Positions 1 through 9,335 are shown, counted from the first letter of the stretch. The stretch: DNA of 64,000 nucleotides from CAZPNX01 sp964518765 (GCA_964518765.1 CAZFJC010000012.1:21561-85560); one strand, 5' to 3'. Translations and numbers: made by a program. Notes: generated by a model not told the origin, from the letters alone.

Positions 1-216
1 CTGGTGGCCGAGTACGACCTGGCCCTCAACGACAATTTGGAGGACCAGCAGTTCGGCGAGGGCTACGGCTACCTCAACGGGGGACTGCGCTGGCTCTTCA
101 GCAAGCGGCTTCTTTTGGAGTTCGACCTGAAGAACATCCTGCGCAACGGCTACGGGGAGCAGCCCTCGGCCCGCATCGGCCGCACGGTGAAGATATCCTA
201 CTATGATTCTTTCTGA
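1..216 (+). CDS. Outer-membrane beta-barrel protein, C-terminal fragment
   Basis: This frame is open from the window edge, so only the last 71 codons are visible. The fragment alternates polar and hydrophobic residues and contains a strand-like stretch ending in Tyr-Tyr-Asp-Ser-Phe. A C-terminal Phe after an amphipathic strand is the usual sorting signal recognised by the BAM complex in outer-membrane barrels. Family and function cannot be assigned from this piece. A strong hairpin terminator follows about 30 bases after the stop. The outer-membrane reading is an inference from the terminal pattern only. Confidence 0.5.
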   Translation: MVAEYDLALNDNLEDQQFGEGYGYLNGGLRWLFSKRLLLEFDLKNILRNGYGEQPSARIGRTVKISYYDSF

Positions 217-248
217 TCGGGCTTAGTCACCAGTCCCCGCTTGAAGCC

Positions 249-281
249 GAAGCCGCTCCCTTCCGAGAGCGGCTTCTCTTT
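249..281 (+). terminator. Rho-independent terminator after the outer-membrane protein gene
   Basis: A 10-bp perfect stem (249-258 with 267-276, arm gaagccgctc) with an 8-base loop is followed by a T-rich tract. It sits 33 bases past the stop of the upstream gene on the same strand. Confidence 0.75.
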
Positions 282-282
282 A

Positions 283-363
283 TCCCCTCTTGAGAGGGGA
301 ACGAGGGGTGTGTTATACTGTTTTCAGCATTTCACACACCCCCGACCCCTCTCCCAGAGGGGA
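283..363 (+). repeat. Palindromic dispersed repeat (variant of the 'cccctcc...ggagggg' family)
   Basis: Two short palindromes of the form CCCCTC-N-GAGGGG lie in opposite orientation around a 30-base AT-richer centre. The same type of element recurs near 1.73, 15.8-16.0, 16.4, 17.6 and 35.9 kb. This copy separates the terminator from rlmN and contains a promoter-like sequence. Confidence 0.6.
290..319 (+). promoter_or_regulatory. Possible sigma70-type promoter for rlmN
   Basis: TTGAGA at 290-295 and TATACT at 314-319 are each one base from consensus and are separated by 18 bases. The rlmN start is 67 bases further on. The -35 element lies inside the palindromic repeat, so the repeat may supply the promoter. 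No transcription data are available. Confidence 0.4.
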
Positions 364-385
364 CAAGTGAAATCGAGTTCAACCA

Positions 386-1423
386 GTGACGTTCGCAGAC
401 AAACCCTCCATCCTGGGCCTCTCCCCGGAGCAGCTGACCGAGGCGGCCAAGCCCGAGCTGCTGCGCTCCTACCAGGCCCGGCAGATAATGGCCTGGATTT
501 ACCAGCGGGGCATTGCCGATTTTTCGGCCATGACCGACCTTGGGTCGCCTTTGCGAAAACGCCTGTCGGAGCGTTTCTCCATAACCAGGCTTTCCGTTAA
601 ACGGATGGAGGTATCAGCCGATGGCACCAGGAAACTGCTCCTGACCGCCCCCGACGGCCAAAGCTTCGAGTGTGTGCTCATCCCCGGCCGAAACCGGCTG
701 ACCGCCTGCCTTTCCTCCCAGGCCGGTTGCCGGCTGGGCTGCGCCTTCTGCGCCACCGGGGCCATAGGTTTCGGTCGGAACCTGACCGTGGCCGAGATGG
801 CCGAACAGCTGCTCCGGCTGAAGGCCCTGGCGAATACGCCAGTGACCAACGCCGTCTTCATGGGCATGGGCGAGCCCCTTGACAATTACCATAACGTGCT
901 GGCGGCCGCCCGGCTGATCAACTCGCCCCAGGGCTTTGGGCTGGGGGCTCGGCATATCACCATCTCGACCGCCGGCTTGGTGCCGGGCATCGGGCGGCTG
1001 GCCGAAGAGCCGGAGCAATTCAAGTTGGCTGTCTCGCTCAATGCCGCCGACGACGCCGTCCGGAACCGGCTGATGCCGGTGAACAGAAAGTATCCCCTCG
1101 GCGATCTCCTGAAGGCCGTCAAGAGATACGTATCAAGGACCGGAAAGCTGGTCACCTTCGAATATGTGCTGATCTCGGGGATCAACGACCGCCAGGTGGA
1201 CGCCCGGAACCTGGGCCGGCTGCTGAAAAGAACTCCTTCCAAGGTGAATCTGATCCCCTACAACGGCCCTCCGTCCGGGATTTTCGCGCCCCCGCCCCCG
1301 GATTCGGTCCGCAAGTTCCACCGAACGCTCTCCCAGCTCCACCCCAAGGTGACCATCAGGGCCAGCAAGGGACGGGACATCTCCGCCGCTTGCGGGATGT
1401 TGAAAGCATCCTGCTCCATCTAG
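386..1423 (+). CDS. rlmN: 23S rRNA (adenine2503-C2)-methyltransferase / tRNA A37 methyltransferase RlmN
   Basis: RlmN is a cytoplasmic radical-SAM enzyme that methylates C2 of adenosine 2503 in 23S rRNA and A37 of some tRNAs. The 345-residue protein is of normal length. The CxxxCxxC iron-sulfur motif is at Cys115, Cys119 and Cys122. Cys108 is placed like the E. coli catalytic Cys118, and Cys336 in the ending GRDISAACGML matches the methyl-carrying Cys355. The start is a GTG; no upstream in-frame ATG gives a better N-terminus. It is the only complete plus-strand gene in the window and is isolated between repeat-rich gaps. Confidence 0.96.
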   Translation: MTFADKPSILGLSPEQLTEAAKPELLRSYQARQIMAWIYQRGIADFSAMTDLGSPLRKRLSERFSITRLSVKRMEVSADGTRKLLLTAPDGQSFECVLIPGRNRLTACLSSQAGCRLGCAFCATGAIGFGRNLTVAEMAEQLLRLKALANTPVTNAVFMGMGEPLDNYHNVLAAARLINSPQGFGLGARHITISTAGLVPGIGRLAEEPEQFKLAVSLNAADDAVRNRLMPVNRKYPLGDLLKAVKRYVSRTGKLVTFEYVLISGINDRQVDARNLGRLLKRTPSKVNLIPYNGPPSGIFAPPPPDSVRKFHRTLSQLHPKVTIRASKGRDISAACGMLKASCSI

Positions 1424-2070
1424 TCCCGCTCGCCAGCCACCGCCACCTTCCTGGCGAAGGCTGTGGCGAGCATAGCCTGCCGTGGACAGGATACCTGAAT
1501 CTTCGACAATTTAACTTTAAGGCTCTTCTGGGTTTGGTGTGGGAATAATTGGTGCATTAGAGGGGCATAACTCTAAGGTTTATAGATTGTTACAAGTCAT
1601 CAGAGATTGTTAAAATTCAACTACTTTCCCGCTTTCTCTTCAAAAGAGAAAGCTCCAAAGAGAACTGTCGCTGCACCGCTGCTCTGATGCCCCAATGCCG
1701 GCCGTCTAAAAGCATTGATCACGACCTCCCCGATTGTCCCCTCCTTGGTAAGGAGGGGATACAGGGGTGGTCAGCGCCAGCCTTCCCAGCGCAGCAGCGC
1801 TGATGCGACACAGAGCCCCGCCGTCAGCGGTGCGGCCTGGCTTCAGCGCCGAAGAAGCACTCATTGGGTGTTATGCCGCCTGCAGGTTCTGGTTCAATGA
1901 GTGCCGGCGCGGATGCTTGGCCCGCCGCAGCGCTGGGCCTCGGCCTGAGCTCGGCCGAACGGCGGAAAGACTTCTTTGGTTACTTTCTTGGTCACAAGAA
2001 AGTAACATGGGAGAAAGATCATTTGTTATACTACTTGTGCTTACCCATTATAAACCCCGAAGATCCAACT
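1424..2070. other. Gene-free, repeat-rich interval
   Basis: No credible coding region is seen between rlmN and the lipoprotein gene. The interval is a mosaic. There is a GC-rich imperfect hairpin just after rlmN (about 1431-1467), an AT-richer stretch, a palindromic repeat near 1.73 kb, and a segment ending in an 11-bp inverted repeat (1979-1989 with 1996-2006). The open frames over 1715-2204 read through these repeats and resemble no protein family I know. Confidence 0.6.
1727..1772. repeat. Palindromic dispersed repeat, CCCCTCCTTGGTAAGGAGGGG family
   Basis: The core is an 8-bp inverted repeat (CCCCTCCTT, a short loop, AAGGAGGGG) followed by a purine-rich tail ending in ggggtggtc. It is nearly the same as the copies at 15.8-16.0 kb and 16.4 kb. 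Confidence 0.75.
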
Positions 2071-2076
2071 TTAAAA

Positions 2077-2116
2077 ACAAGAGCGGAGGCGATCCCTGTC
2101 CCGCCTCCGCTCTTGT
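2077..2116 (-). terminator. Rho-independent terminator of the lipoprotein gene / chemotaxis operon
   Basis: A 15-bp perfect stem (2077-2091 with 2102-2116) carries a 10-base loop. On the minus strand it is followed by a run of five T. It lies 30 bases beyond the minus-strand stop at 2148, so it probably ends the whole 9.3-to-2.1 kb transcript. Confidence 0.8.
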
Positions 2117-2147
2117 TTCTGGTGCTCCCTATAAAACCGGGGTGCCT

Positions 2148-2747
2148 TCAAAACTCCACCACCCTGCGGTTCCTCAGGGCCGGAATAGAGTAGGTCGTCA
2201 GTAGGACTATTTTAGGCTTGGAGACCTTTAATAGCTCGACCCTCAGCCGAACTTCGCGGTCGCTGGGCAGGTCGATCTGCCGGCCGGTGGTTGCGTCTCG
2301 AAAACTTCTGGTGGCCGTGTCCGGAGGAGCCACCGTCCGGGGCAGGGTCAGCTCCCTGATCCCGCCCTCCCTCATCCCGGCCACGCAGGTAAAGAAATAT
2401 TGCGGCGCCACCCCCGAGGGCACCATCACCGGGATGAAACGGTCCGGCAGCCTGTCCCGGTCCACCGGAGGCCAGAGGACGGCGATCGTTTCCTTATCCT
2501 CAAGCCTGCCCCCCTCGTCCAGCACGCTGACCTCCATCAGCAGCCGGCGGCCGTACTGGGCGACCCGGCCCTTCCCCAGCCTTATGTCCAAAGTCGGAAA
2601 CGATGGCGGCCCCTCCAGGTCGCAGGCCATCAACCGGGCCTGGCGGGGATCTAAATCGGCGACGTCCGGCCAGAGGCCTCGGTCTACGCTGCACCCCGCA
2701 GCCGCCGCCACCAGGCAAGCGGTGCCGGCTATACGGCGCAGCTTCAT
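2148..2747 (-). CDS. Putative lipoprotein with an FKBP-like region
   Basis: The 199-residue protein has a basic N-terminus, a short hydrophobic stretch and a Cys at residue 19 (AAAAGC), consistent with a lipoprotein signal peptide. The stretch GMREGGIRELTLP near residues 124-136 resembles the conserved core of FKBP-type peptidyl-prolyl isomerases (GMKxGGKRxLxIP). The rest aligns with no family by eye, and the usual FKBP aromatic pocket is not obvious, so it may be a non-catalytic relative. It follows cheX by 25 bases and precedes a strong terminator, so it is the last gene of the run. The FKBP link is inference. Confidence 0.55.
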   Translation of the reverse strand: MKLRRIAGTACLVAAAAGCSVDRGLWPDVADLDPRQARLMACDLEGPPSFPTLDIRLGKGRVAQYGRRLLMEVSVLDEGGRLEDKETIAVLWPPVDRDRLPDRFIPVMVPSGVAPQYFFTCVAGMREGGIRELTLPRTVAPPDTATRSFRDATTGRQIDLPSDREVRLRVELLKVSKPKIVLLTTYSIPALRNRRVVEF

Positions 2748-2772
2748 ATTACTATATTATCATAGGATAGCA

Positions 2773-3240
2773 TCATGGGGACAGGCTCCGGATGGCCAGG
2801 TTCATGATCACCTGCCCCTGCTCCGTCTCCAGCGGCAGGACCACCGTCTCCAGGGTGGTGTTGAAGACGTTCATCTCGCGGCCGGAGAATAATGTGGGAG
2901 AGGTGATGTTGAAGCGGTGCCCGCGGTTGACCAGGTCCGACACCGCTCGGCCGGCGATGATGTTGGCCAGCTCGTTGACCGTGGCCGGGACCAGCTCCTC
3001 CTCCTCGCCCATCTCCTGGCGGTTCATCAGCGAGGCCAGGCGCCTGGCCGTCTCCCGACTCATGTCCAGGAGCATCCTTCCCTCGGCCTCGCCGAAGATG
3101 CCCACCAAGCTGGCGATGCCCTGGGTGGTAACCAGCGAGGTCTTCAGCATGGCCTGGCCCCGGGAGACATGGCCGCCGGTGACCTCGGCCAGCACCTTGG
3201 CGGCCGAGTCCACGAACGGATGGATGTACTCGCTCTTCAT
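2773..3240 (-). CDS. cheX: CheX-type chemotaxis/response-regulator phosphatase
   Basis: CheX proteins dephosphorylate CheY-like receiver domains. The 155-residue product is the same size as characterised CheX proteins. It contains the active-site helix signature E-x-x-N (NELANIIAGRA, about residues 104-114), in which Glu and Asn position the attacking water. It lies downstream of an HD-GYP response regulator and a histidine kinase on the same strand, and no flagellar or chemoreceptor genes are present. Its likely target is therefore one of the receiver domains encoded next door rather than a flagellar CheY. Family assignment is strong; the partner is inferred. Confidence 0.82.
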   Translation of the reverse strand: MKSEYIHPFVDSAAKVLAEVTGGHVSRGQAMLKTSLVTTQGIASLVGIFGEAEGRMLLDMSRETARRLASLMNRQEMGEEEELVPATVNELANIIAGRAVSDLVNRGHRFNITSPTLFSGREMNVFNTTLETVVLPLETEQGQVIMNLAIRSLSP

Positions 3241-3348
3241 AGGTATTCCATTTCTCCTGCCGCTGATTTGCCCGGATTTTCACCGATGCCGGTCAGCTTG
3301 GAAATCTACAATGTGGCAATCCGTGTTTATCCGTGGCCAAAAGGCTTC

Positions 3349-4827
3349 TCAGATCTCCCCCACCATGCCCATCAGCCCCTCCACCACCTGGGGATCGAAC
3401 TGGCTGCCGCTCAGCTGCCTGATCTCGTCGACGATGGCCGGCAGAGGCATAGGCTGTCGATAGACCCGGGGCGAGGCCATGGCATCGAAGGCATCGGCCA
3501 CCGCGATCACCCTGGCCCTCATCGGTATGTCGTCGCCCTTGAGCCCGTCGGGGTAGCCGCCCCCGTCCCAGCGCTCGTGATGGTGCCTGATATCGTCGGC
3601 GATTCCGTGCAGCCGGCCGATGTTGGCCACGATCTCGGCTCCCAGGTTCGGATGGCGTCGTATCAGATTCCATTCGGACTCGGACAGCTGGTGCCTCTGG
3701 TTGAGGACGCTGTCCGGCACCCCCAGTTTGCCGATGTCGTGAAGCAGGCAGGCCATCTCCAGCTCGCCGGCGTCCATCACCCCCCGCGACATCAGGTAGG
3801 CCTGGTTCATGTGGCCCACGATGCGTTTGGCCCGCGAGGCCACCCGCTCCGAATGGCCGCGGACGTAAGGGTCGCCGATCTCCACCGCCTTGACTAGGAT
3901 TTTAATCATCTGGGCGCTAACGCCTGACAGCTCGTCCTCCAGGTGGAGGATCCGGTTGAGTTCGTCCGACATCTCTTGATGAAGACGCTTGATCTCGGTT
4001 TCGTAGGAGACCCGGAGCTGGCTGGTGAAGAAGGTCTTGGCCTGCTGGTAGTTCCTCAAGCCGCGCTCGATGGCCGGCGCCAGCTCCTGGGGGGCCTTGG
4101 CCCGCGTCACCAGGTCGCTGACCCCCAGTCTCCAGAAGTCCATGATCCGGGCCGCGGCCGCCTCCTCGGCCAACAGGATCACTGGCCGCATCGGGTTGTG
4201 GCGCTGCAGCTCCTCCACCGTCCGCTTGAGCTCGCCCATCTCCCTCTCCTGGGGCACCGACAGCAGCACCGCGTCCGGCCTCTCCACCTGCACTGCCTTC
4301 GGTACATCGCGCAAACTCTCCACCGTTTTGACGACGAAGGAGCCTGGAGCCAGCAGGCTCTGGGCCTGCCCGGGGAAAGCAAAATGCGGGCCGCAGGCCA
4401 GCACCCGGGGCGGCCGGCTTTTGACGCCGGCCGCCTTGGCCCGGCCATCATGTCGGGATACCGCCTCGGCCAGCTCGTCGACGATCTTGCCGGCCAGCAC
4501 CTCGAAGTCCAATGGTTTCTCCAGGTACTGAGAGGCCCCCATGGCCTTCAGCCTTTCCTCTATCTCGTTGGTGCCGAAGGCGGTGGTCAAAATCACCGGT
4601 GTGTCGGGATGGAACTCCCTGAGGTAGGAAAGCAGCTCGAACCCGTCCATCTGCGGCATCTTGATGTCGGTGACCACCAGGTCAACCGGGTGGGTGCGCA
4701 GGTGCTCCACCGCCTGTCTGCCGTTTTCGGCTGTGGACACCAAGAAATCATGGCGGTAGGCCTTGAAACCCTCCTCCAGCAGGGCCAGGAATGACTTTTC
4801 GTCATCGACGATCAGTACATGCTTCAT
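3349..4827 (-). CDS. Response regulator with HD-GYP c-di-GMP phosphodiesterase output
   Basis: The 492-residue protein begins with a canonical receiver domain (residues 1-120; DD acidic pair near 8-9, phospho-acceptor Asp in VVTDIKMPQMDG, Lys in YLEKP). A degenerate receiver-like segment (about 140-260) lacks the clear phospho-acceptor. A coiled-coil linker follows, then an HD-GYP domain (about 310-492) with HDIGKLGVPD and HHERWDGGGYPDG. Such proteins hydrolyse cyclic di-GMP in response to phosphorylation. It lies 52 bases downstream of the giant histidine kinase gene, so the pair is probably a two-component system. The double receiver arrangement is unusual. Confidence 0.9.
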   Translation of the reverse strand: MKHVLIVDDEKSFLALLEEGFKAYRHDFLVSTAENGRQAVEHLRTHPVDLVVTDIKMPQMDGFELLSYLREFHPDTPVILTTAFGTNEIEERLKAMGASQYLEKPLDFEVLAGKIVDELAEAVSRHDGRAKAAGVKSRPPRVLACGPHFAFPGQAQSLLAPGSFVVKTVESLRDVPKAVQVERPDAVLLSVPQEREMGELKRTVEELQRHNPMRPVILLAEEAAAARIMDFWRLGVSDLVTRAKAPQELAPAIERGLRNYQQAKTFFTSQLRVSYETEIKRLHQEMSDELNRILHLEDELSGVSAQMIKILVKAVEIGDPYVRGHSERVASRAKRIVGHMNQAYLMSRGVMDAGELEMACLLHDIGKLGVPDSVLNQRHQLSESEWNLIRRHPNLGAEIVANIGRLHGIADDIRHHHERWDGGGYPDGLKGDDIPMRARVIAVADAFDAMASPRVYRQPMPLPAIVDEIRQLSGSQFDPQVVEGLMGMVGEI

Positions 4828-4879
4828 CTGTATTTCCTCGATATTGATTCCAATCTTCGCCCCGAGGGCGCTCCGGACA

Positions 4880-7800
4880 TCAGCCGGCGGCCGCCGGCAG
4901 CCTGAGGGCGACCTTGGTGCCCCTCCCTCTTTCGCTCACCACCTCGATCTCCCCGTTCATTTTTACCATTATGTTCTTGGTGATCACCAGGCCCAGGCCG
5001 GTGCCCGAGGGTTTGGAGGTGTAGAATGGCTTGAATAGGTTTCTCTGCTGCTCCCGGCCGATGCCGCAGCCGTTGTCCTCCACGGCTATCTCCAGCATCT
5101 CGCCGTCCTTGGTCGAAGAGATGATTATCCTGGCGTCCTCCCTGCCCTGCAGGGCGTCGGCCGAGTTGGCCAGCAGGTTGAGGAGCACCTGCTGCAGAGC
5201 CCGGGGATCCAGCCAGGCTACGATCTCCCCGGATTGCAGCCTGGCCTCGATGGAGATTCCCCGCTTTTTGAAATCCTCCCCGGCCAGCAGCCGGATTTTG
5301 TCCAGAAACTGGTTGATCTCCACCCTCTCCGGCTTCAGGCTCTCGTACATACTGAAGTTCTTCAACGACCTCAGCAGGTCCTCCATCCGGGAAACCTCCT
5401 TTGAGGCCATCTCGACAACCTTGATGATCGTCTCCTTGGGATAGGATTCCAGGTTCTTGGAGAGGATCCCTATGGCCATCTTGATGGAGGTCAGGGCGTT
5501 GCCTATCTCGTGGCGTATGCCGCTGAAGACGTAGCCGATGTTCTCCATGGTGTTGACCGCCTCGGCGATGGAGCGTAGCCTTCGCTGTTCGGTGACGTCC
5601 CTGACGGCCGTCACGTGGGCCGCCGTGCCGTCGGGTCCGGTCACCGGCGATAGGGTGGCCTCGGCCTCGAATTCGGTGCCGTCCGCCCGGGACATGGTGA
5701 ACTGCCCGTGCCAGGGCCTTCCCCGCTCCAGAAGCCGGGCGATCTCCCGGCGGTAGGCCAGTTGGAATTCGCCGCCCAGCACCTCTCCCCGGTCCCGTCC
5801 CAACAGCTCCTCTCGGCTACGGCCCGACATCTCCTGGAAGGCCGGGTTGATATAGCGGATGGCCCCCTGGGGATCGGTGATGACCACCCCCTCGGCCGCC
5901 TGCTCTATGGCCGCCACCAGATGCTTCCGCTCCTCCTCGGCGCTCTTTCTCTCCATAGCCAGGGCGATCTGATGGGAGACGAAGGTCAACACCTCCTTAT
6001 CCCGCTCGCCGTAGGACTGACTCTCCTGGTAGCTGTGGACCACCAGCGCCCCGAAGGCCTTCTCCCCCCGTTTCAGCGGTACCCCCAGCCAGCAAGAGTC
6101 GGGCGTGCCGTGATAGGTGATCAATCCGGCCGACACCATGTTGCGGATGGAATTGCCGGTGGCCAGCAGCGGCTGGCCGGTGGTGATAACGTGCTCGGTG
6201 ATCCCGTTGCCGAATGGCCGGGGGGCCGGTTTGGGGTCCCGCTCGTCCACATAGTAAGGGAACTGAAGCGTTTTGGTTGCCGGATCGACCAAGGCGATGT
6301 AGAAGTTCCGGGCGTACATCAACTGGCTGATGACACCGTGAACCGAGCGATAGAACTCCTGGATGTCCCGGCTGGTGCCGGTGGTCTCCGCCAGCTTGTA
6401 GAGGGCGGCCTCCAACAGACGGGCGTGGCGCTGTTCGGTGATGTCCTCCACCGTCCCTTCGTAATAGACGGTCTTGCCCGTTTGGTCCCTGATGGCGATG
6501 GCGTTCTCCCGGACATAGATGGTGCTGCCGTCCTTGCGGCGCCACTCGGATTCCAGGGCCCGGACCATGCCCTCCCTCTCGATCAGTTCCCGGAAGCGGG
6601 CCCGGCTGAGGCCGGGGCCGTAGATGTCCTCCTTCTCCAGGTTGACCCTCTGCAGCTCCTGGAGGCTGTCGTAGCCCAACATCCTCACCAGGAAGGGATT
6701 GGCCATCAGCACCTGGCCCTCGGGGTTGGTGCGGTAGACGCCGATGGGCATGTTCTCGAACAGGTTGCGGTAATGCTCCTCCTTCTCCCATAGCGCCCGC
6801 TCTGCCCTCTTGCGGTCGGTGATATCGACCACGAAGCCCTCCAATGCCAGGGCCTGGCCCTCCGAGGAATAGACCCAGCGTCCCTGCTCCCAGACCCATC
6901 GCTCCTCGCCCGAGGCGTCCCGGATGCGGTATATTATCTGGAAGGGCTGGCGGCTGGCGGCCGCGTTTTGATGCTCGGCCTCCACCAGCATCCGGTCCTC
7001 CTCGAACACCAGCGAATCGTAGGATACCGCCCCCTCGCCCAACAGCTGGTCCGGCCGGTATCCGGTTAGCTCCAGGCATCCCTGGCTGGCGAACTCCATG
7101 ATATTTCCCCCCTGGCCGCCCCTGCGGTAGGCCATGCCGGGCAGGTTGGAGAGCAGCGTGCTCAGGGCCCGCTGGCTTTCGGACATCCGATCCTCGGCCA
7201 GCTTATACTCGGTGCGGTCGCGGGAGACCACTACCACATGGGTGATGATCCCTTGGTGATTTCGGTAGGGGTAATAGGCCACGTCGAAGAAGCGGCGCCC
7301 CAGGGCGGCGAACTCGAACCACTTTTGGTAGTGCACCTCCTCCCCCCGGAAGCCCTGCTCCAAATATTGGCCGATGATCTTGGCCGCCTCCGGCCCCCAG
7401 ACCTCCTCCACCGTTCGTCCGACTATCTCCTCCCGGGCCTTGCGGTGAGCCTGGCAATAGGCCTCGTTGGCCGCCTCGTACACCTGGTCGCTGCGGATCA
7501 AGGTCATCAGGTCCTTGGAGGCGTTGACGGCGAACTCATACTTCATCCGGGCCTCGTCTGACTGGGTGCGGTCGGTGATGTCCATTCCCGAGATGAGTAT
7601 GCTGGCCGGCTGGCCCTCCTCGGCAATCATCACGTTCTTCTGGGAGAAGAGGATGGTGCGGAGCGAGCCGTCCCTGGACAGCACCCCCACCTGGAGCTCC
7701 GGGGTGCTCTCCCCCCTGAAGTTCCTCTCCAGGTCGGCCAACACCGCCTCCCGCTGCTCGAAGACCACGAATTTTAGCACCGGCATCCCCACCACCTCCT

Positions 7801-9280
7801 CCCGTCGGTAGCCCAGCCTCTCCAAGGCTACCCGATTGACATCCTGGATTGTCCCGTTGGCTCCAATGATGATGTTGATGGTCGGGCTTTCCTCATAGAG
7901 GAAGCGGTATTTCTCCTCTGACTTGCGCAGGGCGGTTTCGGTCCACTGCCGTTCGGCTATCTCCACCTTGAGGGCTTCGTTGGCCTCGGCCAGCTCCCGG
8001 GTCCGCTGTTCGACCTTCTCCTCCAGCACCAGGGCGGAGCGCTGTAACTCCTGCTCCATCCGACGCCGGTCGGTGACGTCCTCGGCGATGGAAAGAGTGC
8101 CCCAGGGTGTGGGGTAAACCCAGGTGTAAAAATATCGGCCTCCCTTTTCCTCCTCCATTTGCTGGGGCTGCCCGTCGGACATGGCCCTTTGGAAGGCCTG
8201 ATGGATCGAGGTCCCCTCGAATCCCTGAAGGACCTCTAAGATACTCCTGCCCTCCACCGCCTGGGGGCTCAATCCTAAAAGTTCGGCGTAGGCCTGGTTG
8301 CAGTAATTGACCGTCATGTCGCGGCGCACCGAAAGTATCGGCGCCCTGATGCAGTCCAGCAGGGTGCGGTGCTTCAGCTCGCTCTCCCGCAGCAGCTCTA
8401 CGGTTCTTTTCTTCTCCAGGGCGGCGGCGATGTGCTGGGAGACGAAGGACATGATCTCCTGCTCCGGCTCGCTCAAGCGGCAGCCGGGATCGTAGCTCTG
8501 GATGGCTAGTACTCCGAAGATACGCTCCTCGCTCTTCAAGGGCACCCCCAGCCAGTCGACCGCGGGTGTGCCGTAGCCGCTAATCCCTAGTTTTTCTAGC
8601 TCCGCCCGCCTTTCATGAACCATCAAAAGGGGCCGGCCGCTGCGGATGACATATTCGGTGAGGTTGTTGCCCAGAGGCCGCTCCCGGGGCGGTGAATCCT
8701 TTTCGTCCGAGTAATAGGGAAAGCTCAGGGTGTTGCGGATCGGATCGTGGAGGGCGATGTAGAGGTTGTTCACCGGTATCAGGGTCTTCACCACCTGGTG
8801 GATGTCCTGGTAGAATTTGGCCATGTCGGCGGTCGATCCGGAGAGCTCGGAGATACGATAGAGCGCTTCCCGGATCATCTCGCTCCGCCTGCGTTCGCTC
8901 CGCTCCTGGACCTCGCGCAGGGCCCGCAGGATGGCCGGCGTCAGCCTTCCCAGTTTGTCCTTGATGACGTAGTCGGTGGCTCCGCTTTTAAGAGCCTCCA
9001 CCGCCAGCTCCTCCCCCATCACCCCGGAGACGAAGATGAAGGGCACCTCGGGTCGCTTCCGGCGGGTCACCGCCAGGGCCGCCAGCCCGTCGAACCCAGG
9101 GACCTTGTAGTCCGCCAGGATGATGTCCGGCCGGTGGTACTCCAGCCCGGCCAAAAAGTCCTGCTCGGTGGTTACCACCCTGGAGGAATGGGCCAGGTTT
9201 GACCGCTGCAGCTCCTGCTCGATCAGCTTGGCGTCAACCTCGTCGTCCTCTAGGATCAATATCCTTAGTTCCCTGCTCAT
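4880..9280 (-). CDS. Giant hybrid sensor histidine kinase: REC-GAF-PAS(n)-GAF-PAS-HisKA-HATPase
   Basis: The 1466-residue protein has no transmembrane segment or signal peptide, so it is a soluble sensor. Its order is a receiver domain (1-120), GAF (about 135-300), about five PAS/PAC units (about 300-980), a second GAF (about 985-1150), one more PAS (about 1155-1270), a HisKA-like dimerisation helix with the phospho-acceptor in SGIRHEIGNAL, and an HATPase domain (NSADAL N-box, DNGCGIG, GTGLGL). The two GAF domains share phrases such as a YGTP/YHGTP element, WLGVPLK and a conserved FPYY strand, so they look like an internal duplication. Several PAC motifs and ligand pockets suggest redox or small-molecule sensing; the ligand is unknown. 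Confidence 0.93.
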   Translation of the reverse strand: MSRELRILILEDDEVDAKLIEQELQRSNLAHSSRVVTTEQDFLAGLEYHRPDIILADYKVPGFDGLAALAVTRRKRPEVPFIFVSGVMGEELAVEALKSGATDYVIKDKLGRLTPAILRALREVQERSERRRSEMIREALYRISELSGSTADMAKFYQDIHQVVKTLIPVNNLYIALHDPIRNTLSFPYYSDEKDSPPRERPLGNNLTEYVIRSGRPLLMVHERRAELEKLGISGYGTPAVDWLGVPLKSEERIFGVLAIQSYDPGCRLSEPEQEIMSFVSQHIAAALEKKRTVELLRESELKHRTLLDCIRAPILSVRRDMTVNYCNQAYAELLGLSPQAVEGRSILEVLQGFEGTSIHQAFQRAMSDGQPQQMEEEKGGRYFYTWVYPTPWGTLSIAEDVTDRRRMEQELQRSALVLEEKVEQRTRELAEANEALKVEIAERQWTETALRKSEEKYRFLYEESPTINIIIGANGTIQDVNRVALERLGYRREEVVGMPVLKFVVFEQREAVLADLERNFRGESTPELQVGVLSRDGSLRTILFSQKNVMIAEEGQPASILISGMDITDRTQSDEARMKYEFAVNASKDLMTLIRSDQVYEAANEAYCQAHRKAREEIVGRTVEEVWGPEAAKIIGQYLEQGFRGEEVHYQKWFEFAALGRRFFDVAYYPYRNHQGIITHVVVVSRDRTEYKLAEDRMSESQRALSTLLSNLPGMAYRRGGQGGNIMEFASQGCLELTGYRPDQLLGEGAVSYDSLVFEEDRMLVEAEHQNAAASRQPFQIIYRIRDASGEERWVWEQGRWVYSSEGQALALEGFVVDITDRKRAERALWEKEEHYRNLFENMPIGVYRTNPEGQVLMANPFLVRMLGYDSLQELQRVNLEKEDIYGPGLSRARFRELIEREGMVRALESEWRRKDGSTIYVRENAIAIRDQTGKTVYYEGTVEDITEQRHARLLEAALYKLAETTGTSRDIQEFYRSVHGVISQLMYARNFYIALVDPATKTLQFPYYVDERDPKPAPRPFGNGITEHVITTGQPLLATGNSIRNMVSAGLITYHGTPDSCWLGVPLKRGEKAFGALVVHSYQESQSYGERDKEVLTFVSHQIALAMERKSAEEERKHLVAAIEQAAEGVVITDPQGAIRYINPAFQEMSGRSREELLGRDRGEVLGGEFQLAYRREIARLLERGRPWHGQFTMSRADGTEFEAEATLSPVTGPDGTAAHVTAVRDVTEQRRLRSIAEAVNTMENIGYVFSGIRHEIGNALTSIKMAIGILSKNLESYPKETIIKVVEMASKEVSRMEDLLRSLKNFSMYESLKPERVEINQFLDKIRLLAGEDFKKRGISIEARLQSGEIVAWLDPRALQQVLLNLLANSADALQGREDARIIISSTKDGEMLEIAVEDNGCGIGREQQRNLFKPFYTSKPSGTGLGLVITKNIMVKMNGEIEVVSERGRGTKVALRLPAAAG

Positions 9281-9335
9281 GGCCCCCTCCTCCGGTTATT
9301 GGGGATCCTGCCCAGCGTAAGTTTGCCTCCGTCGT

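Noticed and set aside
1715..2204. Two plus-strand open frames of 109-145 codons
   Set aside because: They read through dispersed repeats and a terminator hairpin, with no ribosome-binding site and no family resemblance.
3257..3345. Possible short gene between cheX and the HD-GYP regulator
   Set aside because: The bases look like a common intergenic repeat (phrases such as aatccgtgtttatccgtggcc) and have no start with a ribosome-binding site.
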